Origin: an uncultured Clostridia bacterium
Lineage (GTDB): Bacteria > Bacillota > Clostridia > Christensenellales > CAG-138
Assembly (NCBI GenBank): GCA_947168855.1
Contig: CAMVNO010000001.1
Coordinates: 325,077-389,076 of the forward strand
Reading direction: 5' to 3'
Length of the DNA stretch: 64,000 nt
The notes beneath the pieces were generated by a model. It was not told the origin of the DNA, did not search any database, and worked only from the letters and a program-made list of their open reading frames with translations. Below, piece by piece: positions 42,026 through 51,498 of this stretch. Within the stretch, counting starts at the first letter, position 1, and each line of letters starts with the position of its first letter. The position numbers were made by a program, and so were the translations under genes.

Positions 42026-43390
42026 TTATAACAGCTTTTGCGACTGACGATAGACGTCGCCGCTGCCGACCGTGATGACGATATCACCGGGAACGGCATG
42101 CCCGTCCAGATATGCGGCAATGTTCTCGAACGTGCCGAGATACTGCGCGTTGTGCGTTTCCCGATTGATGCCGGCAACCATATCGCGCGCATGGACGATC
42201 CCGGTGTCGACCTCTCTGCCGGGATAGATATCCGGCACAAGCACCTCGTCCGCGTCCCTGAAGCACGTGACATGCTCGCAGAACAGCGTTCTTGCGCGGG
42301 TGTAGCTGTTGCACTGGAACACGCAGAAGATCCTGCCGTGCGGCACATGCGTCGCCGCGGCGAGCGTTTCTTTGATCTCATTCGGATGATGTCCGTAATC
42401 GTGGAAGACCTTGACCCCGTTCTTCTCGCCGAGCAGCTCAAAGCGGCGGCTCGTGTTTCGGAAGCGTTCCATTGCGTTTGCGTACTGCGCAAACGAAACG
42501 CCGAAGAGCTTCGACGCGGCATAGACCGCAAGCGCATTGATCACGTTGTGCCGTCCGGGCACGCGAAGCTGCACTCTGCCGATCATCTCGTCATGATCGT
42601 ACAGATCGAAGGAAGGATGTCCGAGCGCATCGAACGCAATCTGATCCGCATGAATATCGCCCTTGTTCAAGCCGTATGTGATCACGTTGCCGCCGAGCTC
42701 GGGAAGGAGTTCGCGCACATAGACGTCGTCCGTGCAGGCAAGGATCTTTCCTGTTTCCGGTACCAGCGCCAGGAATTTCCGGAACGCCGCGACGATATGA
42801 TCGATATCGCCGTAGTAATCCAGATGATCGTCGTCAATGTTGTTGACAATAGCGATCGTGGGCTTCAGCGTCAGGAAGCTCTCGACATACTCGCACGCCT
42901 CGGTGATGAAGAGATCGCTCTTGCCGAGCCGTACCCCGCCGCCGAGAAGGTCCATGAATCCGCCGACATGCACCGTCGCGTCGAGGTTCGCCTCCTCGTT
43001 GACGAACGCCAGCATGGACGTGATCGTGGTCTTTCCGTGGCATCCCGCAACGGCGACGACCTCATGGAAACGGGCGGACAGCTGTCCCAGAGCGACGCTT
43101 CGCTCGAGCTCCGGAATGCCGTGCTCACGCCCGTAGACGCGCTCGGGATTGTCCGGCTTGATCGCAGCGGAATACACGATCAGATCGGCGTCTTTCGCCT
43201 GTTCGGCGCTGTGTCCGTAATATACGGTGATGCCGTCTTCCTCGAGGCGGTCCGTAAACTGCGTATGCCCGCGGTCGCTTCCGGTGATCTCGTGCCCCTG
43301 CGTCTTCAGTATGCGGGCGATGCCGCTCATGCTGCAGCCGCCGATCCCGATAAAGTGAATGCGTTTTGCTTCGTCCAGTGTTGCCGTCAT
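42026..43390 (-). CDS. murC: UDP-N-acetylmuramate--L-alanine ligase
   Basis: A 454-residue Mur ligase adding L-Ala to UDP-MurNAc. The N-terminal nucleotide fold is HFIGIGGCSMSGIARIL, the P-loop is GCHGKTTITSM near residue 112, and the C-terminal domain includes FHDYGHHPNEIKETL, typical of MurC. The ATG at 43390 (GGGAGAG upstream) is chosen over one 18 nt upstream. A promoter lies at 43421-43449. Confidence 0.96.
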   Translation of the reverse strand: MTATLDEAKRIHFIGIGGCSMSGIARILKTQGHEITGSDRGHTQFTDRLEEDGITVYYGHSAEQAKDADLIVYSAAIKPDNPERVYGREHGIPELERSVALGQLSARFHEVVAVAGCHGKTTITSMLAFVNEEANLDATVHVGGFMDLLGGGVRLGKSDLFITEACEYVESFLTLKPTIAIVNNIDDDHLDYYGDIDHIVAAFRKFLALVPETGKILACTDDVYVRELLPELGGNVITYGLNKGDIHADQIAFDALGHPSFDLYDHDEMIGRVQLRVPGRHNVINALAVYAASKLFGVSFAQYANAMERFRNTSRRFELLGEKNGVKVFHDYGHHPNEIKETLAAATHVPHGRIFCVFQCNSYTRARTLFCEHVTCFRDADEVLVPDIYPGREVDTGIVHARDMVAGINRETHNAQYLGTFENIAAYLDGHAVPGDIVITVGSGDVYRQSQKLL

Positions 43391-43420
43391 ATGCTCTCCC
43401 CGATCCAAATAATCTGCCTC

Positions 43421-43449
43421 ATTATACGCGAATTCTGTCGGATTTGCAA
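43421..43449 (-). promoter_or_regulatory. Promoter of murC
   Basis: Reverse strand TTGCAA (43444-43449), 17 nt, TATAAT (43421-43426). It overlaps the 63-bp gap after the hit gene. Confidence 0.72.
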
Positions 43450-43453
43450 CCGT

Positions 43454-43789
43454 TCAGTTGTCCCACTTCAAGGTTTTTCCGCCGATCAGGTGCAGATGCA
43501 GATGCGGCACGCTCTGACCCGCGTCCGCGCCGACATTTGTGATCAGCCGGTAGCCGGTCTTATCAAGCCCGTTTTCCGCCGCGATTTGGCGCGCGACCTC
43601 AAACATATGACCGAGAAGCGCATCGTCCTCGCGCGAAAGCGCCTGCGCGCTTTCGATATGTCTTTTTGGGATCACCAGAATGTGCACCGGCGCCTGCGGC
43701 GCGATGTCGTGAAACGCGTAGACGCTCTCATCCTCGTACGCCTTTTTCGACGGGATCTCCCCCGCTGCGATCTTGCAGAACAAACACAT
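43454..43789 (-). CDS. HIT-family nucleotide hydrolase (HinT-like)
   Basis: A 111-residue purine nucleoside phosphoramidase-type protein. It starts MCLFCKIAAGEIPSKKAYEDE, has the N-terminal FHDIAPQAPVHILVIPKRHI, and the histidine triad HLHLHLIGG near the end. The ATG at 43789 has AGGAGG 8 nt upstream. It follows mtaB in an operon also holding rsmE and prmA. Confidence 0.94.
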   Translation of the reverse strand: MCLFCKIAAGEIPSKKAYEDESVYAFHDIAPQAPVHILVIPKRHIESAQALSREDDALLGHMFEVARQIAAENGLDKTGYRLITNVGADAGQSVPHLHLHLIGGKTLKWDN

Positions 43790-43801
43790 AATCAATACCT
43801 C

Positions 43802-45067
43802 CTATTCGATAATGCCGATCGCGGTCGTTCCCTCCCGCGCGGTCAGTTTGACCCGAATCGTTTCGCCGCATGCGCCTTCGCACCGCACGCGGACATAGTT
43901 TCCGGTATAACCCGTTCCGTCGTCCTCCATGATGACGTCGACGGTCTTGCCGAGCTGTTTTTCGACAAACGCCTCCTCCAGCCGTTCGCCGAGCGCGATC
44001 AGCTCTTTGGTCCGCGCTTCCTTCAAAGCCCGCGGCAGATGCCCTTCCATGGCGTCCGCCTTCGTGCCCTTGCGCCGCGAATACGGGAACACATGGATGC
44101 GCGCAAAACCGATCTCCTCAACAAAACGCATGGTTTCCCGATGCTCCTTCTCCGTCTCGCCGACAAAACCCGCAATGATATCCGTCGTGATCGCAGCGTC
44201 CGGCATGCACGCCCGGATGCGCTCGACCGCGCTGCGGTATTCCGCCGTCGTGTAGCGGCGGTTCATGCGGGAAAGGACCGGGTCGCATCCGCTCTGCAGC
44301 GACAGATGAAACTGTCTGCACAGCGTGCGGCTGTCCTTTGCAACGGCAAGGAACCGGTCGGTGATGACGCGCGGTTCCAGCGAGCCGAGGCGCAGGCGCG
44401 TCAGTCCGGGGATGCTGTCGGCAAGCGTGATCAGATCGGCAAGCTCCGGCTTGTCCGGAAGATCGACGCCGTATGCCGAAAGCTGAATGCCGGTGAGCAC
44501 AACCTCGCGATAGCCGTTCTCCGCAAGGGTCAAAAGCTCCCGTTTTGTGCTTTCGAGCGTCCGCGAGCGCAGCGCGCCGCGGGCAAACGGAATGATGCAG
44601 TAGCTGCAGAAGCTCACGCATCCGTCCTGCACCTTGAGCGTGGCGCGGGTTCGGCTGTCCCTCTGCGCGGAAAGCTCCTCAAACGTGCGGCGTTCAAACG
44701 GCGCCGGATAGCACGGCGCAATGTGTTCGGCAGCCGCCTGCTCTACGAGACGCACAATGTCCTTCCTGCCCTCGGTGCCGAGCACCAGCGAAACGCCGGG
44801 AAGCGCGGACACCGCGTCCCTTGCGACCTCGGCATAACAGCCGACCGCCGCAATCAGCGCGTCCGGATTCCTGCGATGCGCCTGGGACAGGATCTGCCGG
44901 GATTTCTTGTCGCTGACCGCCGTGACCGTGCAGGTGTTGACGATGTAAGCGTCCGCCTCGTCCTCAAACGGAACGACCGTATGTCCGGCGTTTCGGAACA
45001 GTTCCTCCATCGCCTGCGTTTCATAATGATTGACCTTGCAGCCGAGCGTATAGAATGCAACTTTCAC
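43802..45067 (-). CDS. mtaB: tRNA t6A37 methylthiotransferase MtaB
   Basis: A 421-residue radical-SAM methylthiotransferase converting t6A to ms2t6A at position 37 of ANN-decoding tRNAs. The three auxiliary cysteines are C10 (YTLGCKVNHYE), C46 (VNTCTVTAVSDKKSR) and C77. The radical-SAM motif is C150-VSF-C154-SY-C157. A TRAM domain ends the protein. LGCKVN with TVTAVSDKKSRQ marks MtaB rather than MiaB. It overlaps rsmE by 4 nt. Confidence 0.95.
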   Translation of the reverse strand: MKVAFYTLGCKVNHYETQAMEELFRNAGHTVVPFEDEADAYIVNTCTVTAVSDKKSRQILSQAHRRNPDALIAAVGCYAEVARDAVSALPGVSLVLGTEGRKDIVRLVEQAAAEHIAPCYPAPFERRTFEELSAQRDSRTRATLKVQDGCVSFCSYCIIPFARGALRSRTLESTKRELLTLAENGYREVVLTGIQLSAYGVDLPDKPELADLITLADSIPGLTRLRLGSLEPRVITDRFLAVAKDSRTLCRQFHLSLQSGCDPVLSRMNRRYTTAEYRSAVERIRACMPDAAITTDIIAGFVGETEKEHRETMRFVEEIGFARIHVFPYSRRKGTKADAMEGHLPRALKEARTKELIALGERLEEAFVEKQLGKTVDVIMEDDGTGYTGNYVRVRCEGACGETIRVKLTAREGTTAIGIIE

Positions 45068-45780
45068 GGCTCCACCTCATACAGAATCTGCGCGGTCATC
45101 GCCATGCCGGCGGTTTCCGTGCGCAGGATCCGCGTACCGAGCGAAACGGTCCTTGCGCCTTTGTGCACAAGCGTTTCGATCTCCGTGTCGGAAAAACCGC
45201 CTTCCGGGCCGATCACGATCGCGATCCGCGTTCCGCAATGCTCGCGCAGCGCGGTTTTCAGTGAAACGGTATGTTCGTTTTCATAGGCGGCGAAGACCGT
45301 ATCGTACCCCGAAAAATCCAGCTTGTCCAGCGCGATCGGCGGCAGCACCTTCGGGATGATCCCGCGGCGGCTCTGTTTTGCCGCCTCTTCGGATACGCGC
45401 TGCCAGCGCTCAATCCGTCCTTCGTACGGCGGCTTCAGCACGACCACGCAGCGCTCCGACTGCACCGGCACAAACCCGCATGCGCCCAGCTCGACGCATT
45501 TCTGGATGATCGTTTCCATCTTGCCCGCCTTCGGCAGGCACTGAAACAGCGTGATTGACACGCACGGTTCCGTTTCAGCCGCGCGCCACGGCTCGGTTTG
45601 AAATACGACCGCATCCGACGAAACGCTCCGGATCACCGCGTCGCATTCCCTGCCGTTTCCGTCGCAAAGCTGCACGGCATCACCCGCGCGAAGGCGCAGT
45701 ACCCTTGCGATATGCTTCACGTCGTCTCCGCGGACCACGGCGGTATTCGGTTGGATCTCCGTTGTAAAAAAACGATGCAT
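45064..45780 (-). CDS. rsmE: 16S rRNA (uracil1498-N3)-methyltransferase RsmE
   Basis: A 238-residue SPOUT methyltransferase. The start MHRFFTTEIQPN opens the PUA-like domain. The knot domain contains QSERCVV, RWQRVSEEAAKQSRR and IGPEGGFSDTEIE, the conserved SAM-binding loop. It follows prmA by 1 nt and precedes mtaB, a standard Firmicute order (prmA-rsmE-mtaB). Confidence 0.95.
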   Translation of the reverse strand: MHRFFTTEIQPNTAVVRGDDVKHIARVLRLRAGDAVQLCDGNGRECDAVIRSVSSDAVVFQTEPWRAAETEPCVSITLFQCLPKAGKMETIIQKCVELGACGFVPVQSERCVVVLKPPYEGRIERWQRVSEEAAKQSRRGIIPKVLPPIALDKLDFSGYDTVFAAYENEHTVSLKTALREHCGTRIAIVIGPEGGFSDTEIETLVHKGARTVSLGTRILRTETAGMAMTAQILYEVEP

Positions 45781-45781
45781 G

Positions 45782-46738
45782 TTATCTGCACAGGAACGCG
45801 TTCCAGCCCTCCGCGCGGCTGTGTTCCGAAACCGTAAAGCCGCTGTTCCGTAAAGCCGCGACAACCTCGTCGACGCGCTCGTCGATGATGCCGGAAACGA
45901 GGAATACGCCGCCCGGCGCAACGAGGGGGCGCGCGATCGGCGCAAGCGCAATGATAACGTCCGCGACGATGTTTGCCGCAACGACCGGATACTGTCCCGC
46001 GATCTTCTTCTGAAGCCGTGAATCGGAAAGCACGTTGCCGATCAGAACCCGATAATGGTCCCTGCCGATGCCGTTCATCTCGGCGTTTTCATAGGCGATC
46101 GACTCCGCAATCGGGTCAATGTCCACAGCCATTGCCTCGACCGCGCCCAAAAGACGCGCTGCGATGGAAAGGATCCCGCTGCCGCAGCCAAGGTCAAGCA
46201 TGGTATCGCCCTGCTTTACGGTCTTCTCAAGGAATTCAAGGCACATCCGCGTGGTGTGATGCGCGCCTGTGCCGAACGCCATGCCCGGATCGAGCTTTAA
46301 GACGATGCGGTCCGTTTCTGGACGCTCCTCCCACGACGGCAGAACGAGCAGGCGACTGCCGATCTCGAGCGGCTTATAATACTTTTTCCAATTGTTCGCC
46401 CAGTCCTCCTCATCGACCGACACCACGGTCACGAGCAGCGTGCCGAGGTCAAACGGATAATTGAGCGTTCTGAGCCGTTCGATCGCCGCCTTCGCGGCTT
46501 CAACGATCGGAAGATTTTCCGGGCAGTCCGCAACGTAGCCTTTCACGCAGGGCGTGTCCGTGCCGATCTTGTCCATATCGGCAAAGTCCCAGAAGATCGC
46601 CGCTTCACGCAAAAACGCGTATGCCTTTTCATGGCTTTCCTCAATGGAAAGCCCCGTAATACCCGCGCCGTTCAGCGCGGCGCAGACCGTATCGATCCCC
46701 GCGTCAGTCGTATAAACCGTCAGTTCCAACCATTTCAT
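45782..46738 (-). CDS. prmA: Ribosomal protein L11 methyltransferase PrmA
   Basis: A 318-residue SAM-dependent methyltransferase of ribosomal protein L11. The start MKWLELTVYTTDAGID is typical. Motifs include WANNWKKYYKP, LKLDPGMAFGTGAHHTTRMCLE, LDLGCGSGILSIAA (SAM loop) and VVAANIVADVII. The ATG at 46738 was chosen because it matches the family N-terminus; the ribosome binding site is weak (GGGGG, distant). Confidence 0.95.
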   Translation of the reverse strand: MKWLELTVYTTDAGIDTVCAALNGAGITGLSIEESHEKAYAFLREAAIFWDFADMDKIGTDTPCVKGYVADCPENLPIVEAAKAAIERLRTLNYPFDLGTLLVTVVSVDEEDWANNWKKYYKPLEIGSRLLVLPSWEERPETDRIVLKLDPGMAFGTGAHHTTRMCLEFLEKTVKQGDTMLDLGCGSGILSIAARLLGAVEAMAVDIDPIAESIAYENAEMNGIGRDHYRVLIGNVLSDSRLQKKIAGQYPVVAANIVADVIIALAPIARPLVAPGGVFLVSGIIDERVDEVVAALRNSGFTVSEHSRAEGWNAFLCR

Positions 46739-46849
46739 TCGTTCGTATTCCCCCGGCAATGCTTTCGTTATAGTATAGCACGGATTCCGGCTCTGTACAA
46801 GCGTTAAGTGCGCACGACCGAACTGTAATAATATATTACCGGAACGTAC

Positions 46850-46878
46850 TTGTTCCGGTCTGATCAACAGGGTATAAT
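46850..46878 (+). promoter_or_regulatory. Promoter of the large secreted peptidase gene
   Basis: TTGTTC (46850-46855), 17 nt, TATAAT (46873-46878). An AT palindrome TAATATATTA lies just upstream. Confidence 0.65.
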
Positions 46879-46944
46879 TAAAATTAAGCTGTATGCTTTA
46901 TTCCGAATTGTGGTTTGCCCGCGCGCGGGTAGGAAAGGAGTCCT

Positions 46945-49900
46945 ATGAAAAAGAAACTGTTTTGTCTGGTTTTGAGCCTTTTGATGGTTCTTTCGCTGCT
47001 GCCCGGATTTGCGGGAGCGGAAACGGATCCGGAAGAAACGGAAGCTCCCTCCGAACCGGCTGCCGCTGTCAGCGAAAGCCCGGTCGTTCGCGGCGTACAT
47101 AACACAATCATCATCGACGACGATCCGACCGACGGCTATGAGGGTGATTACGTCGTGATCTACAACCCGTCCACGACCGCATCCAACTCTCTCTCCACCG
47201 GCAACCTGACCGGTCTGATCGAAACGACTGTCGAGCCGAGCATCGTTCCGAATCCGGATATGCATGAACTGCCGGAATCCGAACTGCCGATCTGGAAGCT
47301 CGACATCGATTCACAGCTTGAAAAGCCGAAAGAGCCGTACAAGCGCGACCCGTCGCTCATGAAAGCATCGTCTTTCAGCGTCGGCGATACGAAGACGTTC
47401 GAAATCCTCGGGCAATACTCTCCCACCGGCAGCGACAGCATTGAGTTTGAGTGTCTCTACGTCGGCGAGCACTGCTATATCTGGACGCCCGTCTCCTCCG
47501 CGAACAACACCTATCCGCTGGACGAGATTGATTCCACCTATGCCAAGATGGCGGCGGACGAGTTCGATTCCAAGTTCGATCTGATGCAGTCCTCCTTCGG
47601 CGACCATGAAAACGGCGACGGCGACGGCAAGCTCCACATGCTGTACTACAACATCGACGAGGGCTGGAACGGCTCCGGCGGCTACGTCGCGGGATTCTTC
47701 TATGCGTACGATCTGTATTACAACAATCTGCCCATCCTGAACATCGACACCTATCCGGGCGTCTATTACAAGAATCCGAACAGCGGGAACGTCTATAAGC
47801 GGATGGACGATACCTACAACACCATGGTGCACGAGTATCAGCATCTGATCAACTACTCCAACACCAGCAACATGGATACCTGGCTCAACGAGTGCTTCTC
47901 CGCCGCAGCAGAGGAAATCTGCTATCCCGGCAGCTCCGTCGTCGACCGCATCCAGTCCTGGGAAAACTATTACTATTCCTCCAACAACGACTGGCTGAAC
48001 CCGCCCGCGGAGTTCGAGTATCAGAGCAGCTTCCAGCTTCACAACGGCTATTCCATGTATAACTGGAGCAACAGCATCTCCGACGTGCTTGCGCTCTATG
48101 CGCAGGTCTCCTTCTTTGCGCAGTATCTCTTCACCCGGTTCGGCAATTCGATCTACCGGCAGATCTCCAATGCGTATACTTCCAGCGAAGTCAACGCGAT
48201 CACCTCTGCGACCGGCGTGAGCTGTGCGGAACTCGTCAAGGCATTCCGCGTCGCGGTGACCGCCAATGCCGCGCAGGATCAGTACGGCGGCATCTACGGC
48301 TTCAAGGCGCAGAACGGCTACGATCCTTCCCAATACAACAACGTGCAGAATCCGTGGGATCTGCTGTCCCCGATCGTCTTTACCGGAAATGCTGCAGCGA
48401 TCAAGGGCGGCGGCGCAATCACCGTCAAACCGATCGACGGCGTATTCAATCCGCCGTCCGACGCAGGCGAAAATCTGCAGTACATCGGCATCAAGCTCGC
48501 CTCTCCCTATACCGTGACCGCGATCTCCAACAACGAAGCGTGGGGCACCGTTTCGGTCGAAGACACCAAGATCACCTGCGTGCCCGCAGAGGGCTACTAT
48601 GTGGCTGACTATGAGGTTATGAGCGGCACTGCGACCGCAACCATCCGTGACAATATCGTCCGCGTAAATCCGGAGAGCGACTGCACGATCAAGGTCATTT
48701 TCGCGCCGAAACCCAGCTATACGGTAACCTACATGGCTTCCGGCTCCGCGCAGGGTCAGGCGACCGCGCTGCATGGCGACACGATCACCCTGCCCTCGTC
48801 CGTGACCGTCAATCCAGAAGGCTGGACGTACATCGGCTGGACGGATACCGAGATCCCCGAGGAAACGGAAACGAAGCCCACTTATTTCGCGCCCGGCGCA
48901 GACTACACCGTGACCGCCAACGTCACGCTGTACGCCGTCTATTCCCGCATCGAGGAAGGCGTCGGCGCGCCCGTCTATAACCTGATCTCCGAAGCGCCTG
49001 CCGACTGGTCCGGCAACTACGTGATCACATACCGCACCGTCAACTCCACCTCGAGCCCGATGTACGTGATGAAGGGCGTATCGGTCAGCTCCAACGGAAC
49101 CGCGATCGAGGGCAACTATAACTGCGATCAGTATGCGGTGACCGGCGCCGTTCTGGACGGCACGACGCTGAAGGACGTTACGGATACGTACGTGTTTACG
49201 ATGGAGAAGCACGGCAGCTACTACTCCATACAGAACGTCGCGACGGGCATGTATCTCGGAATAAACGGTAACGATTATCTGGCAGGCTATAAGACCTACA
49301 CATCAAGCAACTGCGATTGGACGCCCGGCTTCAGGACCAACGCCAGCAGCGCGAAGATTGCCAAGAGCAGCAGCTATCCGCTCATTTCAATGTACATCGA
49401 CGGTCCGTATTTCTGGGCGGACAGCAGCAACAACACTGCCGCGCTCTACGTCCGCTTCTGGAAGGAGATCAACGGTGATGCGACCTACTATACAACGAAT
49501 CCCGTCGTCACCGAGGAAGGTCCCGCGTTCATGACGCAGTCGTTGCTGCTGTCCGGAAAGATCGGCGTGAGATTCTACGTCCGTTTGCCTGAGATCGAAG
49601 GCTATGTGTACGAAGGCGTCGACTTCACGATTGAGGGCATGGACGGCGAGGACAGCTCGGTTGCGTTCTCCTCCGATCTGCCGACGAACACCAACGGCTA
49701 CTACGGCTTCACGTACTATGTGGGCACGATCCAGATGGCGGATACCATCACCGCGACGCTGAACTACACGGTGGACGGCGTAGCGCAGACGCTTGTCAAG
49801 GAATACAGCGTCATGGACTACTTCGATGCGTTCGACGCCAATTATGAAGCGCATCCGGAGCTGTACTCCGATGATGTCGTGAACCTGATCAAGGCGACGG

Positions 49901-50472
49901 CGGACCTCGGTCACTATGTGCAGGCATATCTGGATGAAGCCAGAGGCGACGAATGGAATGTGCCGGATGATCATGCGGCGATGGAGAAGGTCTACACGAC
50001 CTACACCGACGATGACCTTACGGATGCGACGACTGCGGTTGCGGCCTTTGCGGCCACGGCGCAAGCCGAAGAGGGTTCCACTCCCAACCTTAAGAGCCTG
50101 GGCTACGCACTGCTTTTGGACAGTGATACGACGATCCGCGTGACGTTTGCGCCGAGAAATGCAGCGACAGCCGAATACACGGCAATGATCGATGACAATT
50201 CTGCCGAAGTGAAAGAGATCGGCAGCATAAAGCGCATGGTCGAGCTTGCGAATATTCCGGCGCATAAGCTGAGCACGCCGCACACGTTCACGATCGTTAC
50301 AGACAGCGGCACGATCACGCTGAGCAACCTGTCCGGTCTGTCCTATGTGCAGACCCTGCTGGCGCGTAGCGGGAACAACGAGAAAGCGGTTAACATGGCG
50401 ATTGCGATTTACCGCTACTCGAAGTTCGCGAACACGCTGAGTGGCAACACGCACGAGGCAAGCAAGAAATGA
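46945..50472 (+). CDS. Large secreted M30-like metallopeptidase with InlB-type repeat
   Basis: A 1175-residue exported protein. The signal peptide (KKKLFCLVLSLLMVLSLLPG, cleavage near AGA-ET) is followed by an acidic pro-region. A zinc-peptidase domain comes next, with H296-E297-Y-Q-H300 (TMVHEYQHLINY) and likely third ligand E316 (LNECFSAAAEE), an M30 (hyicolysin)-like pattern. Residues ~590-670 include an InlB-type B-repeat (YTVTYMASGSAQG...YIGWTDTE...LYAVYSR). A lectin-like or fibre segment follows (PVYNLISEAPADWSGNYVIT). No LPxTG or surface-layer anchor is seen. AGGAAAGGAG precedes the ATG. It probably degrades host or dietary proteins (inference). Confidence 0.82.
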   Translation: MKKKLFCLVLSLLMVLSLLPGFAGAETDPEETEAPSEPAAAVSESPVVRGVHNTIIIDDDPTDGYEGDYVVIYNPSTTASNSLSTGNLTGLIETTVEPSIVPNPDMHELPESELPIWKLDIDSQLEKPKEPYKRDPSLMKASSFSVGDTKTFEILGQYSPTGSDSIEFECLYVGEHCYIWTPVSSANNTYPLDEIDSTYAKMAADEFDSKFDLMQSSFGDHENGDGDGKLHMLYYNIDEGWNGSGGYVAGFFYAYDLYYNNLPILNIDTYPGVYYKNPNSGNVYKRMDDTYNTMVHEYQHLINYSNTSNMDTWLNECFSAAAEEICYPGSSVVDRIQSWENYYYSSNNDWLNPPAEFEYQSSFQLHNGYSMYNWSNSISDVLALYAQVSFFAQYLFTRFGNSIYRQISNAYTSSEVNAITSATGVSCAELVKAFRVAVTANAAQDQYGGIYGFKAQNGYDPSQYNNVQNPWDLLSPIVFTGNAAAIKGGGAITVKPIDGVFNPPSDAGENLQYIGIKLASPYTVTAISNNEAWGTVSVEDTKITCVPAEGYYVADYEVMSGTATATIRDNIVRVNPESDCTIKVIFAPKPSYTVTYMASGSAQGQATALHGDTITLPSSVTVNPEGWTYIGWTDTEIPEETETKPTYFAPGADYTVTANVTLYAVYSRIEEGVGAPVYNLISEAPADWSGNYVITYRTVNSTSSPMYVMKGVSVSSNGTAIEGNYNCDQYAVTGAVLDGTTLKDVTDTYVFTMEKHGSYYSIQNVATGMYLGINGNDYLAGYKTYTSSNCDWTPGFRTNASSAKIAKSSSYPLISMYIDGPYFWADSSNNTAALYVRFWKEINGDATYYTTNPVVTEEGPAFMTQSLLLSGKIGVRFYVRLPEIEGYVYEGVDFTIEGMDGEDSSVAFSSDLPTNTNGYYGFTYYVGTIQMADTITATLNYTVDGVAQTLVKEYSVMDYFDAFDANYEAHPELYSDDVVNLIKATADLGHYVQAYLDEARGDEWNVPDDHAAMEKVYTTYTDDDLTDATTAVAAFAATAQAEEGSTPNLKSLGYALLLDSDTTIRVTFAPRNAATAEYTAMIDDNSAEVKEIGSIKRMVELANIPAHKLSTPHTFTIVTDSGTITLSNLSGLSYVQTLLARSGNNEKAVNMAIAIYRYSKFANTLSGNTHEASKK

Positions 50473-50502
50473 TCCGACTCCCGATCAACTGATTCGATAC
50501 GG

Positions 50503-50539
50503 AAAGCCCGATCCGACAGCGTTTCGGATCGGGCTTTTT
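50503..50539 (+). terminator. Terminator after the secreted peptidase
   Basis: AAAGCCCGATCCGA / TCGGATCGGGCTTT with a 7-nt loop and TTTTTA tail. Confidence 0.9.
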
Positions 50540-50587
50540 ATAGGCAGGTTTGCGGCATTTGTCTTTCGTTTTGCAAATATCCGTGTC

Positions 50588-51304
50588 TTACACGGGCGTC
50601 ATGTAACGCACAATGATGGGAATGAGCGAATCCGCTTCTTTCGGAGCGTAGCGAGGCGAAAGCGCAAGGTTCATGCAAGCGAACGGTTCGCGGATCCGGA
50701 CTGCGGCAGGATCGTTTAATACCGCAAACGGGATCTCCGGCTCAGGACCGTACTGTGTCTGAAACAGCCGGGAAACGAAGGATTCCAGCCGGATCGGGCG
50801 ATACGCCTCCCCCTCCCGCTCGCAGAACGGAGGCAGATCGGGGCGGGAAAACGGATCCCGCACAAGCGTCAGCGATTCGATCCACCGGAACGCAAGCGCA
50901 AACAGCAGATAGTTTGCCTCATCAAGCTGCTTTTGTTCGTAATAGCGTGAGAAGCGATCGCGCTCCGCCGGCGGAATGCCGAGTACGTTGTTCAGGACAA
51001 ATCCGGGGCCGGGTCTGCCGATGCCGAGGTCGGCGTGCGCGTCGACGTGCACGACCGAAAAAGGCTTTTTGAGCAGTCCCGCATCCATACGTTCCTTCCA
51101 GAACGCCAGCGCGCCGTCGTGCGTTTCGGTGATGCGCCCCGGGATCGGATGCGTTTTGTCGAGCCCGAGTCCGTTCTCCAAAAATGCGATAACGGCTGCT
51201 TCCGTCCACGGAACGGCGCAGTCCGAGGACGGCCGTTTGCCCATCGGCGCGAGCGGACAGCAGTCGCTTAAGAAGAAATCCAGGTCGAGATCCAATACCC
51301 ACAT
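50588..51304 (-). CDS. UPF0489 family protein (arginase-fold-like)
   Basis: A 238-residue protein of UPF0489. The opening MWVLDLDLDFFLSDC and the HVDAHADLGIG motif (arginase/deacetylase-like metal site) are characteristic. FVLNNVLG, EANYLLFALAFRW and the C-terminal ALSPRYAP also fit. Members resemble ureohydrolases in fold, but the reaction is not known. It is a single gene; no clear promoter. Confidence 0.85.
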   Translation of the reverse strand: MWVLDLDLDFFLSDCCPLAPMGKRPSSDCAVPWTEAAVIAFLENGLGLDKTHPIPGRITETHDGALAFWKERMDAGLLKKPFSVVHVDAHADLGIGRPGPGFVLNNVLGIPPAERDRFSRYYEQKQLDEANYLLFALAFRWIESLTLVRDPFSRPDLPPFCEREGEAYRPIRLESFVSRLFQTQYGPEPEIPFAVLNDPAAVRIREPFACMNLALSPRYAPKEADSLIPIIVRYMTPV

Positions 51305-51444
51305 GCTGTTATTGTACCGTCGTTTTGTCCGGAAAACAAGTGATTTCCTTCTGTAATCGGCGGATTGTACTTAAAAATAATACAATTCTGACACATTTAC
51401 ATGCTAAAATTTTCAAAACGGTCAAGAATCAGGCGGAAAAAATG

Positions 51445-51473
51445 TTGCGACTTCGAAAATCCTTTGCTATAAT
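51445..51473 (+). promoter_or_regulatory. Promoter of ftsA-ftsZ
   Basis: TTGCGA (51445-51450), 17 nt, TATAAT (51468-51473). TGCGGAGGA precedes the ftsA ATG. Confidence 0.75.
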
Positions 51474-51498
51474 ATAGTTATCTTTGCGGAGGATTGGT

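Noticed and set aside
42038-45286. A 1082-codon plus-strand open frame
   Set aside because: It is antisense to murC, hit and mtaB, which have clear family motifs, ribosome binding sites and starts. The frame is open only because of GC codon bias.
47311-49212. A 633-codon reverse frame (and 49387-50454)
   Set aside because: Antisense shadow of the secreted peptidase gene; no ribosome binding site or family match.
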